Source of the DNA: Emticicia fluvialis
Lineage (GTDB): Bacteria > Bacteroidota > Bacteroidia > Cytophagales > Spirosomataceae
Length of the DNA: 64,000 nucleotides
Direction: 5' to 3'
Assembly (NCBI RefSeq): GCF_024793945.1
Contig: NZ_JANUSD010000013.1
Location: 109,626-173,625 of the forward strand
Below the pieces are notes generated by a model. The model had not been told where the DNA came from. It ran no database searches and was given only the letters and a program-made list of their open reading frames with translations. Shown one piece after another: positions 54,095 through 63,345 of the stretch. Made by a program: the position numbers and the translations under genes. Position 1 is the stretch's first letter. Each line of letters begins with the position of its first letter.

Positions 54095-54556
54095 TTATTT
54101 TTTTGGGATAATGGCTGTGGCTTCAATTTCAATCAGTACATCTTCCCTATACAAATGGCTTACCTCCACCAGTGTGCTGGCCGGAGGATTCTGAACGTTA
54201 ATAAATTTATCACGGATATCTCTGACAGTCTGAATTTTGCTTACGTCTCTTAAAAAATAAGACAACTTGGCCAGATGACTCATGTTTCCGCCCGATTCTT
54301 CAATTATATTCTTTATGTTTTGGAAGGTCTGCTCCGTTTGTGTGGCAAAGTCGTCTTTGCCTACAAGATTCCCCTGCTTATCTAAAGGAACCTGCCCACT
54401 GATCAGCAGCATGGTAGCATTGCCCAGGTCTATTTTGGCAACTTGTGAATAACCCCGGGGGGTAGCAACAGAAGAGGGATTAACTAATTTGAAGGTTTCC
54501 TGCGAGAATGAGGAAAAACTGATAACTAGAATGGGTAGAAAGAAAAATGGTTTCAT
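54095..54556 (-). CDS. Exported RidA/YjgF-family protein
   Basis: A 153-residue RidA-fold protein behind a signal peptide (MKPFFFLPILVISFSSFSQ). Conserved blocks are GYSQVAKI, LLISGQVPLD, QTFQNIKNIIEESGGN and PPASTLVEVSHL with the active-site Glu near EIEATAI. The key Arg of RidA (normally before the PAR motif) is replaced at PPAST, so imine deaminase activity is uncertain. Export is unusual, since RidA acts on cytoplasmic enamines. Confidence 0.82.
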   Translation of the reverse strand: MKPFFFLPILVISFSSFSQETFKLVNPSSVATPRGYSQVAKIDLGNATMLLISGQVPLDKQGNLVGKDDFATQTEQTFQNIKNIIEESGGNMSHLAKLSYFLRDVSKIQTVRDIRDKFINVQNPPASTLVEVSHLYREDVLIEIEATAIIPKK

Positions 54557-54605
54557 TTATGCGAAATTTAAAACCTAAAATTAACATAAATGAAACCAAA
54601 ATCAA

Positions 54606-55907
54606 TTACATATACGTGTAAGTACCTTGCGCTGCCTGGTGTTTGAATCGCTCGAAGGCTTCTCTTTCCAGTTGTTCACGGTGGTCGGGGTGTGCCACCT
54701 TTATCAGTTCTTTGGCACGTTCAACCAGATTTTTACCATAAATATAGGCTATGCCATATTCTGTTACTACATAATGCACATGCCCGCGTGTAGTTACTAC
54801 GCCCGCTCCTTCTTTCAGGTGCGTTACAATTTTTGTTTCGCCGTTTTTGGTTGCCGACTGCAAAGCAATAATTGGTTTTCCGCCTTCAGACAAGGCGGCT
54901 CCTCTGATAAAATCCATTTGCCCGCCAACGCCAGAATACATCTGGTAACCGATACTATCGGCACAAATCTGACCTGTAATGTCAATTTCTATAGCGCTGT
55001 TGATGGCCGTTACTTTCGGATTCTGACGAATGATAGATGTATCATTTACATAATCAACGGGTAGCATACTTATCAACGGATTGTCGTCAACAAATTTATA
55101 GAGGTGTTCTGACCCGTAAAGAAAAGTAGTAACTACTTTGCCCGGGTGTTTTTTCTTAAACCTGCCTGTAACTACGCCTTTTTCAATAAGGGGAATCAGG
55201 CCATCTGAAAACATTTCGGTGTGAATACCTAAGTCTTTATGGTTACCCAAGGCCGCCAGTACTGCATTCGGAATGTTGCCAATGCCCATCTGCAAAGTGG
55301 CGCCGTCTTCTACGAGTGAGGCAACATTATTGCCGATTTGTTTTTCAATTTCTGTAGGTTCGCTCCAGGTTACTGTAGGTAGCGGCTCATCAAAAGGAAC
55401 AAGGTATTTAATTTTACTCAGGTGAATCTGCCCGTTTCCCCAGGTTCGGGGTACAAATTTATTGGCTTGCGCAATTACTACATCTGCCGATTCCAATGCG
55501 GCCAGTGTGGCATCTAATGAGGTACCAAGCGAACAAAATCCGTTTTTGTCAGGCAATGATACCGATATAAGGGCTACATTGAGCTTGATGATATTCTGCC
55601 TGAAAAGGCGGGGGATTTCTGACAAAAATACCGGAATGTAGCTACCACGCCCTTCGGCTATGGCTTTTCTTATATTTTTACCTATAAAAAACGCATTGGT
55701 ATGAAAAATACCTTCGTATTCCGGCCGGGTATAAGGTGCATCGCCTTCTGTATGCAAATGGTACAGCTCAACATTCTGTAAATCGCCCGAACGCTTAACT
55801 AGTTGTTGCAGCAAATGCTGCGGCGCAGCTGCTACACTATGAACATATATTTTGTCGCCCGATTGGATAACTTTCAGGGCCTCGTCTGCTGATATAATGG
55901 TTGCCAT
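54606..55907 (-). CDS. Acetyl-CoA hydrolase / CoA-transferase family protein
   Basis: A 433-residue protein of the Cat1/4-hydroxybutyrate CoA-transferase group. It has the first-domain LHTEGDAPYT, the Gly-rich MGIGNIP, the conserved Glu in NSAIEIDITGQ (which forms the CoA thioester) and GVGGQMDFIRGA. The end EYGIAYIYGKNLVERAKEL is the family signature. It moves CoA between acetate and other acyl groups, or hydrolyses acetyl-CoA. It is transcribed alone. Confidence 0.88.
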   Translation of the reverse strand: MATIISADEALKVIQSGDKIYVHSVAAAPQHLLQQLVKRSGDLQNVELYHLHTEGDAPYTRPEYEGIFHTNAFFIGKNIRKAIAEGRGSYIPVFLSEIPRLFRQNIIKLNVALISVSLPDKNGFCSLGTSLDATLAALESADVVIAQANKFVPRTWGNGQIHLSKIKYLVPFDEPLPTVTWSEPTEIEKQIGNNVASLVEDGATLQMGIGNIPNAVLAALGNHKDLGIHTEMFSDGLIPLIEKGVVTGRFKKKHPGKVVTTFLYGSEHLYKFVDDNPLISMLPVDYVNDTSIIRQNPKVTAINSAIEIDITGQICADSIGYQMYSGVGGQMDFIRGAALSEGGKPIIALQSATKNGETKIVTHLKEGAGVVTTRGHVHYVVTEYGIAYIYGKNLVERAKELIKVAHPDHREQLEREAFERFKHQAAQGTYTYM

Positions 55908-56022
55908 TGTAGGATTATGAACTTTTACGGGTGCAAAATTCAGGCATAAAACTTTTAGTGAATATGATAATGGTCAGTAATTAGCCTGCTTTATCTCCTA
56001 ATTCATAATCCTACAACTGGTT

Positions 56023-57510
56023 TTACAGCAGTTTGTTTAAAGTATAACAAATCAGATTGTTGAACAAGTATCGGTCATCATCAGTTTTTATATCTCCGGT
56101 TCTCAATTCATATACATATCCGGGTTTTAATTCTGTCAGCTCAATTGATACCTTTTTGCGGTCTGGCGAAAGTGTAATTGATTTTACCGATACTTCCTGC
56201 ACATCAAACTGCTTAGAGCCATAAGCCTGGTGGTATTCGTAATAGAAGCGTCTGAATTTGTAGTTAGCTATGTTGCGTGCTGCCTCTTCATTCAAAGGAA
56301 GCGTGAATGTTAAATCAAATCCGGTTTTGGTAAGGTGCATAGACATTACATCCAAATGGGTTTTGCCTTTCCAACTGATACGCTGAATGCCTCTTGAACC
56401 AGCCCAGCCGTGGTCGTTCTGGCCTACCCAAAGGCTACCGTCAGGCGCAAACACCAACCGGTTGTTGCCAATGCGCATTTTTGAGCCGAAGTTCATCGGT
56501 ATGCAGGCACCTTGTAAATCTCCGCCTACCTCTTCCAGCAAAGTACGCATTACATACTTGTGGTCCATATCACCTACCATCATTTGTCCGGCAAAAGGTC
56601 CGAATTTCCCCTTGGTATTGTCCCAAACAGGCTGGGTAGGAGAGTTGGCAAAATAGCCATGCGGAAACTGGATTGATTCTTTGGTACGCATGCTGTCAAG
56701 CTGAGCCACCGGCAGTTTAATAGGCACTACCCTGGGAAAATCTTCTTTCCAGATTAATCCTGCCGGATGCCCATAGAATTTACCTTCTTCTACATGAAAC
56801 AACTTGCTGGTGCCTAGCCAGTCTCCCTGGTTGTCGGTTACAAACAGCCTTCCCTGAGCATCAAATCCCAATGTATTGGGCGAGCGGAAACCCACAGCAT
56901 ACGGATGCAGCTTGCCGTCTTTGGTAAGCTTCATTATCCAGCCCCGGTAAGGTACGCAGGAATACATACGGCCTGGCCTTGACAGCGAGTCGTATTTTCC
57001 TCTTATTTCAGGGCGGATACCCGCACCATTTGAGGCAAGATTAAGCGCAATGTATAAATTGCCCTGTTTGTCTGCAACGGGGCCAAAGGCAAATTCATGG
57101 TAATTGCCAGACATCCCGAAGTCGTCTGTTACCGTCTGGTATTCATCGGCTACACCATCGCCATTCGTGTCTTTTATTCTGGTTAACTCCGGGCGTTGCA
57201 TAATCAGAATCTCATGGTTGTTTACAACCAGAATCCCCAATGGGTCGTGCAGGCCTTCAGCAAACAACTTCCATTTTTGAGTCCTGGGGTTGTAGGTCAT
57301 GATTTCTCCGCGGTGAAAACCAGCAATAAAACGACCATCTGGCATAAAGCCGATAGCGCCGGTTTCGGCAATGAGCCCTTCCGGAAGTGGTATATTTTCA
57401 ACGGTATAATAATTGGCTGCCGAGTCTTTAGGAGCATTGGTTTGTCCCTCAGAAACGCCCGAATAAAGCAACAAGGCAAGCAAGGCTGTTATATATTTTA
57501 CAATTTTCAT
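56023..57510 (-). CDS. Exported beta-propeller protein, sorbosone dehydrogenase-like
   Basis: This 495-residue protein has a signal peptide (MKIVKYITALLALLLYSGVSEGQ). The propeller body carries FMPDGRFIAGFHRG, RIKDTNGDGVADEY (a calcium-loop-like DxNxDG), FRSPNTLGFDAQGRLFVTDNQGDW and FAPDGSLWVGQNDHGWAGSRG, as in NHL/sorbosone-dehydrogenase-type proteins. No CxxCH heme motif or PQQ ligands are clear, so redox activity is only inferred. The cupredoxin gene ends 1 base upstream on the same strand, suggesting an oxidoreductase paired with a copper electron carrier. Confidence 0.75.
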   Translation of the reverse strand: MKIVKYITALLALLLYSGVSEGQTNAPKDSAANYYTVENIPLPEGLIAETGAIGFMPDGRFIAGFHRGEIMTYNPRTQKWKLFAEGLHDPLGILVVNNHEILIMQRPELTRIKDTNGDGVADEYQTVTDDFGMSGNYHEFAFGPVADKQGNLYIALNLASNGAGIRPEIRGKYDSLSRPGRMYSCVPYRGWIMKLTKDGKLHPYAVGFRSPNTLGFDAQGRLFVTDNQGDWLGTSKLFHVEEGKFYGHPAGLIWKEDFPRVVPIKLPVAQLDSMRTKESIQFPHGYFANSPTQPVWDNTKGKFGPFAGQMMVGDMDHKYVMRTLLEEVGGDLQGACIPMNFGSKMRIGNNRLVFAPDGSLWVGQNDHGWAGSRGIQRISWKGKTHLDVMSMHLTKTGFDLTFTLPLNEEAARNIANYKFRRFYYEYHQAYGSKQFDVQEVSVKSITLSPDRKKVSIELTELKPGYVYELRTGDIKTDDDRYLFNNLICYTLNKLL

Positions 57511-57511
57511 T

Positions 57512-58618
57512 TTACTTCTGCATGGTTATGGTTACGCGTTGTGTACCTGCCGGAATTTTCAAAATTCCATCTTTAAATTCACCAGCCGAACTACGGTAGG
57601 TAATACCGTCATCAGTTTTAACTACAAAGAAAACGGGCTTGGTGTTATTTCTGAAAGCAAGGGTTCTGCTTAAACCTTCATTATCCGGTAGCAATTTCAG
57701 TGTTTCTTTTACTTCAATATCATTAATGAGGTATCTGAAAGTAGGTATTCTATTCGAGAACGAATATCCTTTAAAATCTACCTGTGGCAGGGCATCAGGG
57801 GTATTAATACGTAAGGGAAAACCAGTTTTGTCTCGCCAGTAAACTTCTCCTACTATTTTGGTCAGCTTACTGCCATTACCTTTCCAATGGTCGGTATTGT
57901 CGACAAATCCTCCAGACCATGCGTATCGCAAATAGCATTTTCCGGCATCAAAACAATAAGATTCGGTTTCACTCAGGGCAACAGCTATGGCAGCGGGGCT
58001 GCAGTCTGGCATAAAAGTACGATAATACATAGGATACCTGAGCGGGTAGGGGTGCGGCGACGGTACTGACGCCATCTGGTGGCCTGCGTGGCCAGCTGGC
58101 ATGGCTGTTTTTAATCTTTGCGCCTCTGGTACATTCAAATCTTTTTCAAGTGGTGGCAGTGGTTTTGTTGTAACATACATGGCCCCGTACATTATATATC
58201 CATGCCCGGGGTATGTACAAACATAGGGGTACACGCCTTCTTTACCAACCATAAAAGTGATACTTTCCATTTTGCCGGGTTCAAGTATTCTGGTATTGGC
58301 AATAACCAGTGGCGTAGTGGGTACATAATCCATTTTGGCTCCCTTATCGGCCAGTTTCAGAGCCAGGTCTACCACTTTCAGGCGTGAGTCTGGCTGGGTA
58401 ACCACAAGGTTATGGGCCATGTCGTCATGATTATCAAGCGTAATGGTTACCCTTGTGTTGGGGCGAACAGAAAAACGAGGCAGGTCAAACTGCAGGCCAC
58501 CTAAAACTTTGATAACAATGGTGGTATCTTGCTGGGCAGAAACGGTGCCGGCCATGAAACATAGCCAAATAAATAAGCCTGGAAACCCAAGCTTAGCTGC
58601 TAAAGCGGTTTTTATCAT
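57512..58618 (-). CDS. Exported cupredoxin (type 1 copper) with C-terminal domain
   Basis: A 368-residue protein with a signal peptide (cleavage near SAQ, residue 29). The cupredoxin domain (30-150) keeps all four copper ligands in azurin/auracyanin spacing: His69, Cys134, His139 and Met143 (VCTYPGHGYIM). A His-rich linker and a second domain (residues ~180-368) follow; the second domain has many conserved aromatic residues and two Cys and is unfamiliar to me. It precedes the propeller gene by 1 base, probably as one operon. Electron transfer between them is a reasonable inference. Confidence 0.82.
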   Translation of the reverse strand: MIKTALAAKLGFPGLFIWLCFMAGTVSAQQDTTIVIKVLGGLQFDLPRFSVRPNTRVTITLDNHDDMAHNLVVTQPDSRLKVVDLALKLADKGAKMDYVPTTPLVIANTRILEPGKMESITFMVGKEGVYPYVCTYPGHGYIMYGAMYVTTKPLPPLEKDLNVPEAQRLKTAMPAGHAGHQMASVPSPHPYPLRYPMYYRTFMPDCSPAAIAVALSETESYCFDAGKCYLRYAWSGGFVDNTDHWKGNGSKLTKIVGEVYWRDKTGFPLRINTPDALPQVDFKGYSFSNRIPTFRYLINDIEVKETLKLLPDNEGLSRTLAFRNNTKPVFFVVKTDDGITYRSSAGEFKDGILKIPAGTQRVTITMQK

Positions 58619-58718
58619 ATAAATTCAGTAGGGGGTGAATAAGTACTCAAAAATAGACAGTAAACATTATTTTTTCTATATTTACTATACTTAAATTTAA
58701 TTGTACCACCCTGTTTAT

Positions 58719-59969
58719 ATGAAAATCAGATACAAGGTTCTGCTGGCATTATTTTTACTTTCTATCATTACCTATCTCGACAGGGTTTGTATGAATGTGG
58801 TGAGTAAGTATGTAAAATCAGACCTGGGGCTGGATAACGAATCTTTCGGATATGTGCTGGGCGCTTTCTCGCTTTCTTATGCCTTGTTTGAACTACCGAC
58901 AGGTATATTAGGCGACAGGATCGGGCCACGAAAGGTGTTAACCCGGGTTGTTTTGTGGTGGTCTGGCTTTACAGCGTTAACGGGTACAGCCTTTCATTTT
59001 GTGTATCTGCTCTTGGTTAGATTTTTATTCGGCGTGGGTGAGGCAGGGGCATTCCCGAATGCTTCTATTGTTATTTCCAGGTGGTTTCCTTCTGTAGAAG
59101 TTGGCAGGGCTCAATCTGTAATATGGGCAGCCGGAAGGCTGGGCGGTGCCTTAACACCATTGTTAGTAATACCGCTGGTACATGCGGCCGGATGGCGCAT
59201 GGCATTTTTTGTATTAGGGGCTGTTGGCGGGTTATGGGCAATAGTCTGGTATTTCTGGTTTCGTGATACCCCGTCTGAAATGCCTGGAGTTAGTGCTAAC
59301 GAAATTGAAGAAATTGAATCAGACAGAAAAAAGACTATCACTCATCATAAAGTTGATTGGAAGATAGTTATCAAAAACCCCAATGTTTGGGGGCTGATGC
59401 TGATGTGCCACTTGTTTTTTTATGCGTCTTATTTCTTTACTAACTGGTCGTCAACCTATTTTCAGGAAGGCAGGCACATGAGCGAAGAGCAGGCTAAAAA
59501 CTTTGTTTCTTTATCTTATTTTCTTGGGGCTATCGGGTGCCTGGCCGGTGGTTTTGCCAGTGATATAATAAGCGGAAAATACGGTTTAAAAATGGGGCGC
59601 AGAGTAGTAGGGGTGCTGGGTTTAGGTAGCTCAGGTATTTGCTTTTTAGCCTCAGGCCTTACGGCAGATAATGAAACAGCCGGGTACTTATTAGCCCTTT
59701 GTGTTTTGTTAAAAGACCTAACGCTGCCCGTGGCATTTGCGGTGTGCGTAGACATCGGTAAACAATACGCAGGCACAGTTGCAGGGGCCATGAATTTTGC
59801 CGGCCAGCTAGGTGGCTTTTTCATTACCATTATTTTTGGCATTATCGTTCAGCACACATCTGACTTTAATTACCCGCTATTTTTAATAGCGGGTTGTCTG
59901 ATTGTGGCGTCTATGCTCTGGTTTTTGATTGACCCAACCAAAAATCTGGTTGTTGAAAAAGAAAACTAA
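58719..59969 (+). CDS. MFS transporter, anion:cation symporter-like
   Basis: A 416-residue major facilitator from the ATG at 58719; the longer frame begins at TTG. It has 12 helices. TM1 carries TYLDRVCMNVV, followed by loop GDRIGPRKV and FGVGEAGAFPNAS in TM4, typical of the ACS subgroup that imports sugar acids such as glucarate, galactonate or hexuronates. It diverges from the cupredoxin/propeller unit. Its end overlaps the converging nucleotidyltransferase by 4 bases. Confidence 0.82.
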   Translation: MKIRYKVLLALFLLSIITYLDRVCMNVVSKYVKSDLGLDNESFGYVLGAFSLSYALFELPTGILGDRIGPRKVLTRVVLWWSGFTALTGTAFHFVYLLLVRFLFGVGEAGAFPNASIVISRWFPSVEVGRAQSVIWAAGRLGGALTPLLVIPLVHAAGWRMAFFVLGAVGGLWAIVWYFWFRDTPSEMPGVSANEIEEIESDRKKTITHHKVDWKIVIKNPNVWGLMLMCHLFFYASYFFTNWSSTYFQEGRHMSEEQAKNFVSLSYFLGAIGCLAGGFASDIISGKYGLKMGRRVVGVLGLGSSGICFLASGLTADNETAGYLLALCVLLKDLTLPVAFAVCVDIGKQYAGTVAGAMNFAGQLGGFFITIIFGIIVQHTSDFNYPLFLIAGCLIVASMLWFLIDPTKNLVVEKEN

Positions 59970-60820
59970 ATATTGCTGTAGTCTCGCTCAAGAATTGCCT
60001 GAATTGCAGCAATGTCGCTCTTACTGGTAAGGTCGGGCAGTACTTCAGAAATCGGAATGGTATAAATACTTTTGGGCGCTTCATTCGCCCACAGCCTTAC
60101 CGTAACCGGAATTTCCTTTTCGTTACGAACCGGATGCAGTGGTGTTTTTTGCATAAACGGCAGCAAATCTTTGGCTGTAAATGCAAAGATATTCCAGCTG
60201 ATGCCTATGCGCGGCATGGTGCTTACTATTTCTTCCCATTCTTCATCATTAGGTTTCTCTAATAAATCAGTCAGAAAACCATCTTCATCTTTTTTGATAA
60301 TGGCACAATTGCGGGTTCTTTCAACTGTGTTCCCTGTGGAGTCCCAGTCAAGCATGGCATTAGGGAAATCGCTTTCTGCCAGCATCTGAAAGGCCGAAAC
60401 CGGATACAGGTTATCTCCGTTACAGGCAATGAAACGGCTATCTGCCCAGTCGGGGTGCTGTGCCAGTGCCTGCTCTATTGCATCGGTTGTACCCAGGGGT
60501 TTTTCTCTGCCTTCAGGTATGTGCTGACGTGCAAATCTGATATTTAGCCCCCAGTTATTGCCTGACCCAACTAATGTTTCGTAATGCGGTTGTGTTACGG
60601 TATCTTTTGGGTTAAGTAGCAGAATTACATCTTTTATACCCGCTCTGGCGGCATTATATAGAACGTAGTCAAGAAAGGGACGGCCATTTTTACCCAGGCC
60701 GATCATGCATTTGGGTAAGGTATTGGCTTGTTCAATGAGCTTGCTATCCAGAGAAGTGTCTTCAGCTAATGCCTTTTTCATTCGGGACGACATGCCCCCT
60801 GCCAGTATCAGAAGTTTCAT
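59966..60820 (-). CDS. Nucleotidyltransferase (sugar-1-phosphate type)
   Basis: This 284-residue protein has the Rossmann nucleotidyltransferase start LLILAGGMSSRM, a Lys in LPKCMIGL, and the metal/substrate motif ACNGDNLYP. Further on are GISWNIF and a C-terminal strand. It would activate a sugar phosphate with an NTP. It is the last gene of a unit with an OmpR-type regulator and kinase (13-base gap), an unusual partner for a cytoplasmic sugar enzyme. Confidence 0.82.
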   Translation of the reverse strand: MKLLILAGGMSSRMKKALAEDTSLDSKLIEQANTLPKCMIGLGKNGRPFLDYVLYNAARAGIKDVILLLNPKDTVTQPHYETLVGSGNNWGLNIRFARQHIPEGREKPLGTTDAIEQALAQHPDWADSRFIACNGDNLYPVSAFQMLAESDFPNAMLDWDSTGNTVERTRNCAIIKKDEDGFLTDLLEKPNDEEWEEIVSTMPRIGISWNIFAFTAKDLLPFMQKTPLHPVRNEKEIPVTVRLWANEAPKSIYTIPISEVLPDLTSKSDIAAIQAILERDYSNI

Positions 60821-60833
60821 TTATTGTGTATTG

Positions 60834-62201
60834 CTATTCAATTGTTGGCAAGATAATGATAATTGTTGAACCATGCCCAACTTCTGATTCAATAGATATC
60901 TTTCCGCGATGAATTTCGATAATTCTCTTCGTAAGTGGCAGGCCAATGCCGTGCCCGGAAACATCATGTGTATTAACAGAGCGATAAAATGGCTTAAAGA
61001 TATGCTCCAGATCTTCTTCTGAAATGCCAGTGCCCTGGTCAATAAAACGTACCTCCACTTCTTTCCGTCGGGTATGTATGAGGGTCTGGCACGATGGGTC
61101 AAGGCTATATTTGCAGGCATTTTCCATAATATTCATAAATGCCATTTTCAATAGTGCAGCATTACCCATTACGGTTATATCTTCCGACTCCGGCACTTCT
61201 TCAAAATCTATATTAATATCGTAATGTGGTTTTTTCTGAATCAACTGGCCTCTTGCCTGCCATAGCAGGTCATCAACCCGTACTTCGCGCAAATCAACCA
61301 GATGCGCATCTGCATTGACCCTTACCAGTTCCAGCAATTCATTCACCAGTTTTATCATATCCTGTACCTCTGCTTTTGCAGAGTCAAGCACCTGGCGGTA
61401 CTCATTGTTGGTTCGTTCTTTCATTAATGCCACCTCGGCCTGGCCCTGCATAATGGTAAGCGGTGTGCGAAGCTCATGCGTTACATAAGATACAAAGTTT
61501 CGTTGCTGGGTGTAGGCAAATTCGAGCCTGTCGAGCAAATCATTGAAAGTACGCGCCATCTGGCCTACCTCATCATTCAGATTGGCCTCTGGTAGCCTTT
61601 GGTTAGAGTCGTGTGCTGTAATCAGTTCCATCCGGTCGGCAATCCGGCCAATTGGTTTTACGTCTCGCTTCACAAAAAAACGCATCATCAGCACAATTAC
61701 AATAATGGCAACTATGGTACCTACAATCAGCAGGTCTCTGAGTCTTTCCTGTTTGGCATAGCCGAAGTCGTCAATTGCAGATGCAGAAAGTATGACCTTC
61801 TGGCTTGTTTCCGGAATTTCATAAATGAAAAGAATCCGGTCTTTATCGAGGCTATCGATAGAGACTTCTTTTTTCTTCAGTACCTTTCTTAAGAGGTCGG
61901 GGCTTATGGGTTGCTCGGTAGGGGAGGCATAAATGGTTTTTCCACTGAGTGTATATATGCCATTGGCCTCTTCGGTCATCCTGAACTCAGAGTTTATTTC
62001 AATTCTTTCCAGAATCTGCGGGGTAAGTGAAGAACTGTCAGCAAGTAATCGCTCGCGGGAAATAGCATTTTGTTTCAGAATTTTCAAAAACTCTTTCTGG
62101 CGGAAATCAGCATAAAAATTATAGATGACGATAGAGAACGCACCAAACAATATTGACACAATTAATGAAGCACGAAGGGGCTGTCTGTCTACAATTTTCA
62201 T
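60834..62201 (-). CDS. Sensor histidine kinase with HAMP domain
   Basis: A 455-residue kinase. A first membrane helix (13-30), a periplasmic region with beta-type pattern (31-155), a second helix (157-175), HAMP (176-228), HisKA with His242 (THELRTPL) and a HATPase domain (NACKYS, DQGTGIS, GHGIGLPLTK). It is downstream of its OmpR-type regulator by 9 bases and upstream of the nucleotidyltransferase by 13. Confidence 0.92.
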   Translation of the reverse strand: MKIVDRQPLRASLIVSILFGAFSIVIYNFYADFRQKEFLKILKQNAISRERLLADSSSLTPQILERIEINSEFRMTEEANGIYTLSGKTIYASPTEQPISPDLLRKVLKKKEVSIDSLDKDRILFIYEIPETSQKVILSASAIDDFGYAKQERLRDLLIVGTIVAIIVIVLMMRFFVKRDVKPIGRIADRMELITAHDSNQRLPEANLNDEVGQMARTFNDLLDRLEFAYTQQRNFVSYVTHELRTPLTIMQGQAEVALMKERTNNEYRQVLDSAKAEVQDMIKLVNELLELVRVNADAHLVDLREVRVDDLLWQARGQLIQKKPHYDINIDFEEVPESEDITVMGNAALLKMAFMNIMENACKYSLDPSCQTLIHTRRKEVEVRFIDQGTGISEEDLEHIFKPFYRSVNTHDVSGHGIGLPLTKRIIEIHRGKISIESEVGHGSTIIIILPTIE

Positions 62202-62210
62202 TACTGGCTG

Positions 62211-62900
62211 TTAATCTTCTTTCAGGATGTACCCCATACCAACTACGGTGTGGATTAATTTTACCGGATAATCTTTATCTATTTTTTTTCTTAGGAAATT
62301 GATATACACATCAATTGTATTGGTGCCTGTATCAAAATGAATATCCCATACTTTTTCAGCTATGTCTACTCTTGACACCACCCTTCCTCTGTTTCTGATG
62401 AGATACTCAAGCAGGGCAAATTCGCGGGCTGTCAGGTCAATTGTATGGTTATTTCTGCGAGCCACTTTTTCGTTCAGGTCCAGCTCTAGGTCGGCCACTT
62501 TAAGGATATTCTGTTGAGGCATCATATCGCTGGACCTCCGCTGCAAAGCCCTGAGCCTGACCAGTAACTCTCTGAACTCAAATGGTTTTACAAGGTAATC
62601 GTCGGCGCCTGCTCCGAAACCAACCAGCTTATCATTAATGCTGCCCATGGCAGTAAGCATCAGAATAGGGGTCGATAGCTGCTCCTGGCGCAATTGCTGG
62701 GCCAGGTCAAAGCCGTTTATTTTGGGTAGGTTTACGTCAAGAACCAGTACATCATACGGGTTACTAAGCGCCATATTTCTTCCTATCTGGCCATCATAGG
62801 CAATATCTACATTGCAGGCATTTTCTTCAAGGCCTTTTTTTACAAATTCGGCTAATTTGGGCTCGTCTTCAACTACTAAAACTCTCATATCGTTTGGCAT
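62211..62900 (-). CDS. OmpR/PhoB-type response regulator
   Basis: A 229-residue regulator. The receiver has acidic residues in VVEDEPK, phosphoacceptor Asp55 in LVLDVNLPK and Lys in YLVKPF. The C-terminal winged helix has LTAREFALLEYL and TNTIDVYINFLRKKID. It leads a three-gene unit with the kinase and nucleotidyltransferase. ATG at 62900 is used; Met5 is an alternative. Confidence 0.94.
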   Translation of the reverse strand: MPNDMRVLVVEDEPKLAEFVKKGLEENACNVDIAYDGQIGRNMALSNPYDVLVLDVNLPKINGFDLAQQLRQEQLSTPILMLTAMGSINDKLVGFGAGADDYLVKPFEFRELLVRLRALQRRSSDMMPQQNILKVADLELDLNEKVARRNNHTIDLTAREFALLEYLIRNRGRVVSRVDIAEKVWDIHFDTGTNTIDVYINFLRKKIDKDYPVKLIHTVVGMGYILKED

Positions 62901-63104
62901 AATCGTATTAAATTTTAAGTTAGTTAATTAATTAGATAAAATAAAACCTCTTAAAATTTTATTTGTACCTTCTTTGATGCCGGGCAACAAAAAAGGCTTT
63001 TTGATTTACGTTGGCAAAGTTGAATGAAACACATGAATATAGTTTTAATACAAGATTAAAAAGCCATTAAAAGGCGTGGCGAAGCAGTTGGTTAACTTGT
63101 TTCA
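62901..63104. other. AT-rich leader region of the OmpR/HK unit
   Basis: About 200 bases lie before the response-regulator gene without an ORF. No consensus -7 was found. The downstream part runs into the minus-strand small-RNA-like unit at 63108-63175. Confidence 0.35.
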
Positions 63105-63107
63105 GGC

Positions 63108-63175
63108 AAAAAAAAAGCTGGGTCAAATTGCCCAGCCTTTGTCCTATTGAATCCACACAACTTTTATGAAAAAAC
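63108..63175 (-). ncRNA. Small-RNA-like unit 1 with terminator
   Basis: On the minus strand an 18-base element ATAAAAGTTGTGTGGATT (63150-63167) is followed by a GC stem GCTGGG / CCCAGC (63117-63122 with 63131-63136, 8-base loop) and nine T. A near-identical arrangement occurs 169 bases away (unit 2). This is the layout of a short transcript with its own terminator. It could instead be a transcription attenuator in the leader of the OmpR/HK genes, which lie downstream on the same strand. On the plus strand the 18-mer is followed by ATGAAAAAACTATAT, a ten-codon leader-like ORF, so the opposite reading is not excluded. Confidence 0.5.
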
Positions 63176-63272
63176 TATATTACGTATTTAATTTCTGATA
63201 CAAAATTATGGGCAGGCATTAAAATTGATATTAAGAGCGGGTTAAAAAGCGATTAAAATGGGGGGTATGGGC

Positions 63273-63345
63273 AAAAAAAAAGGACTGGAGTAAATGACTC
63301 CAGCCTTTCCCGCTACTAAATCCACACAACTTTTATCTTTAATAT
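63273..63345 (-). ncRNA. Small-RNA-like unit 2 with terminator
   Basis: The second copy of the 18-base element lies at 63319-63336. It is followed on the minus strand by CTGGAGT / ACTCCAG (63285-63291 with 63297-63303, loop of 5) and nine T. The hairpin sequence differs from unit 1 while its shape is kept, as in paralogous RNAs or paired terminators under compensatory change. The promoter is not clear. Confidence 0.5.
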
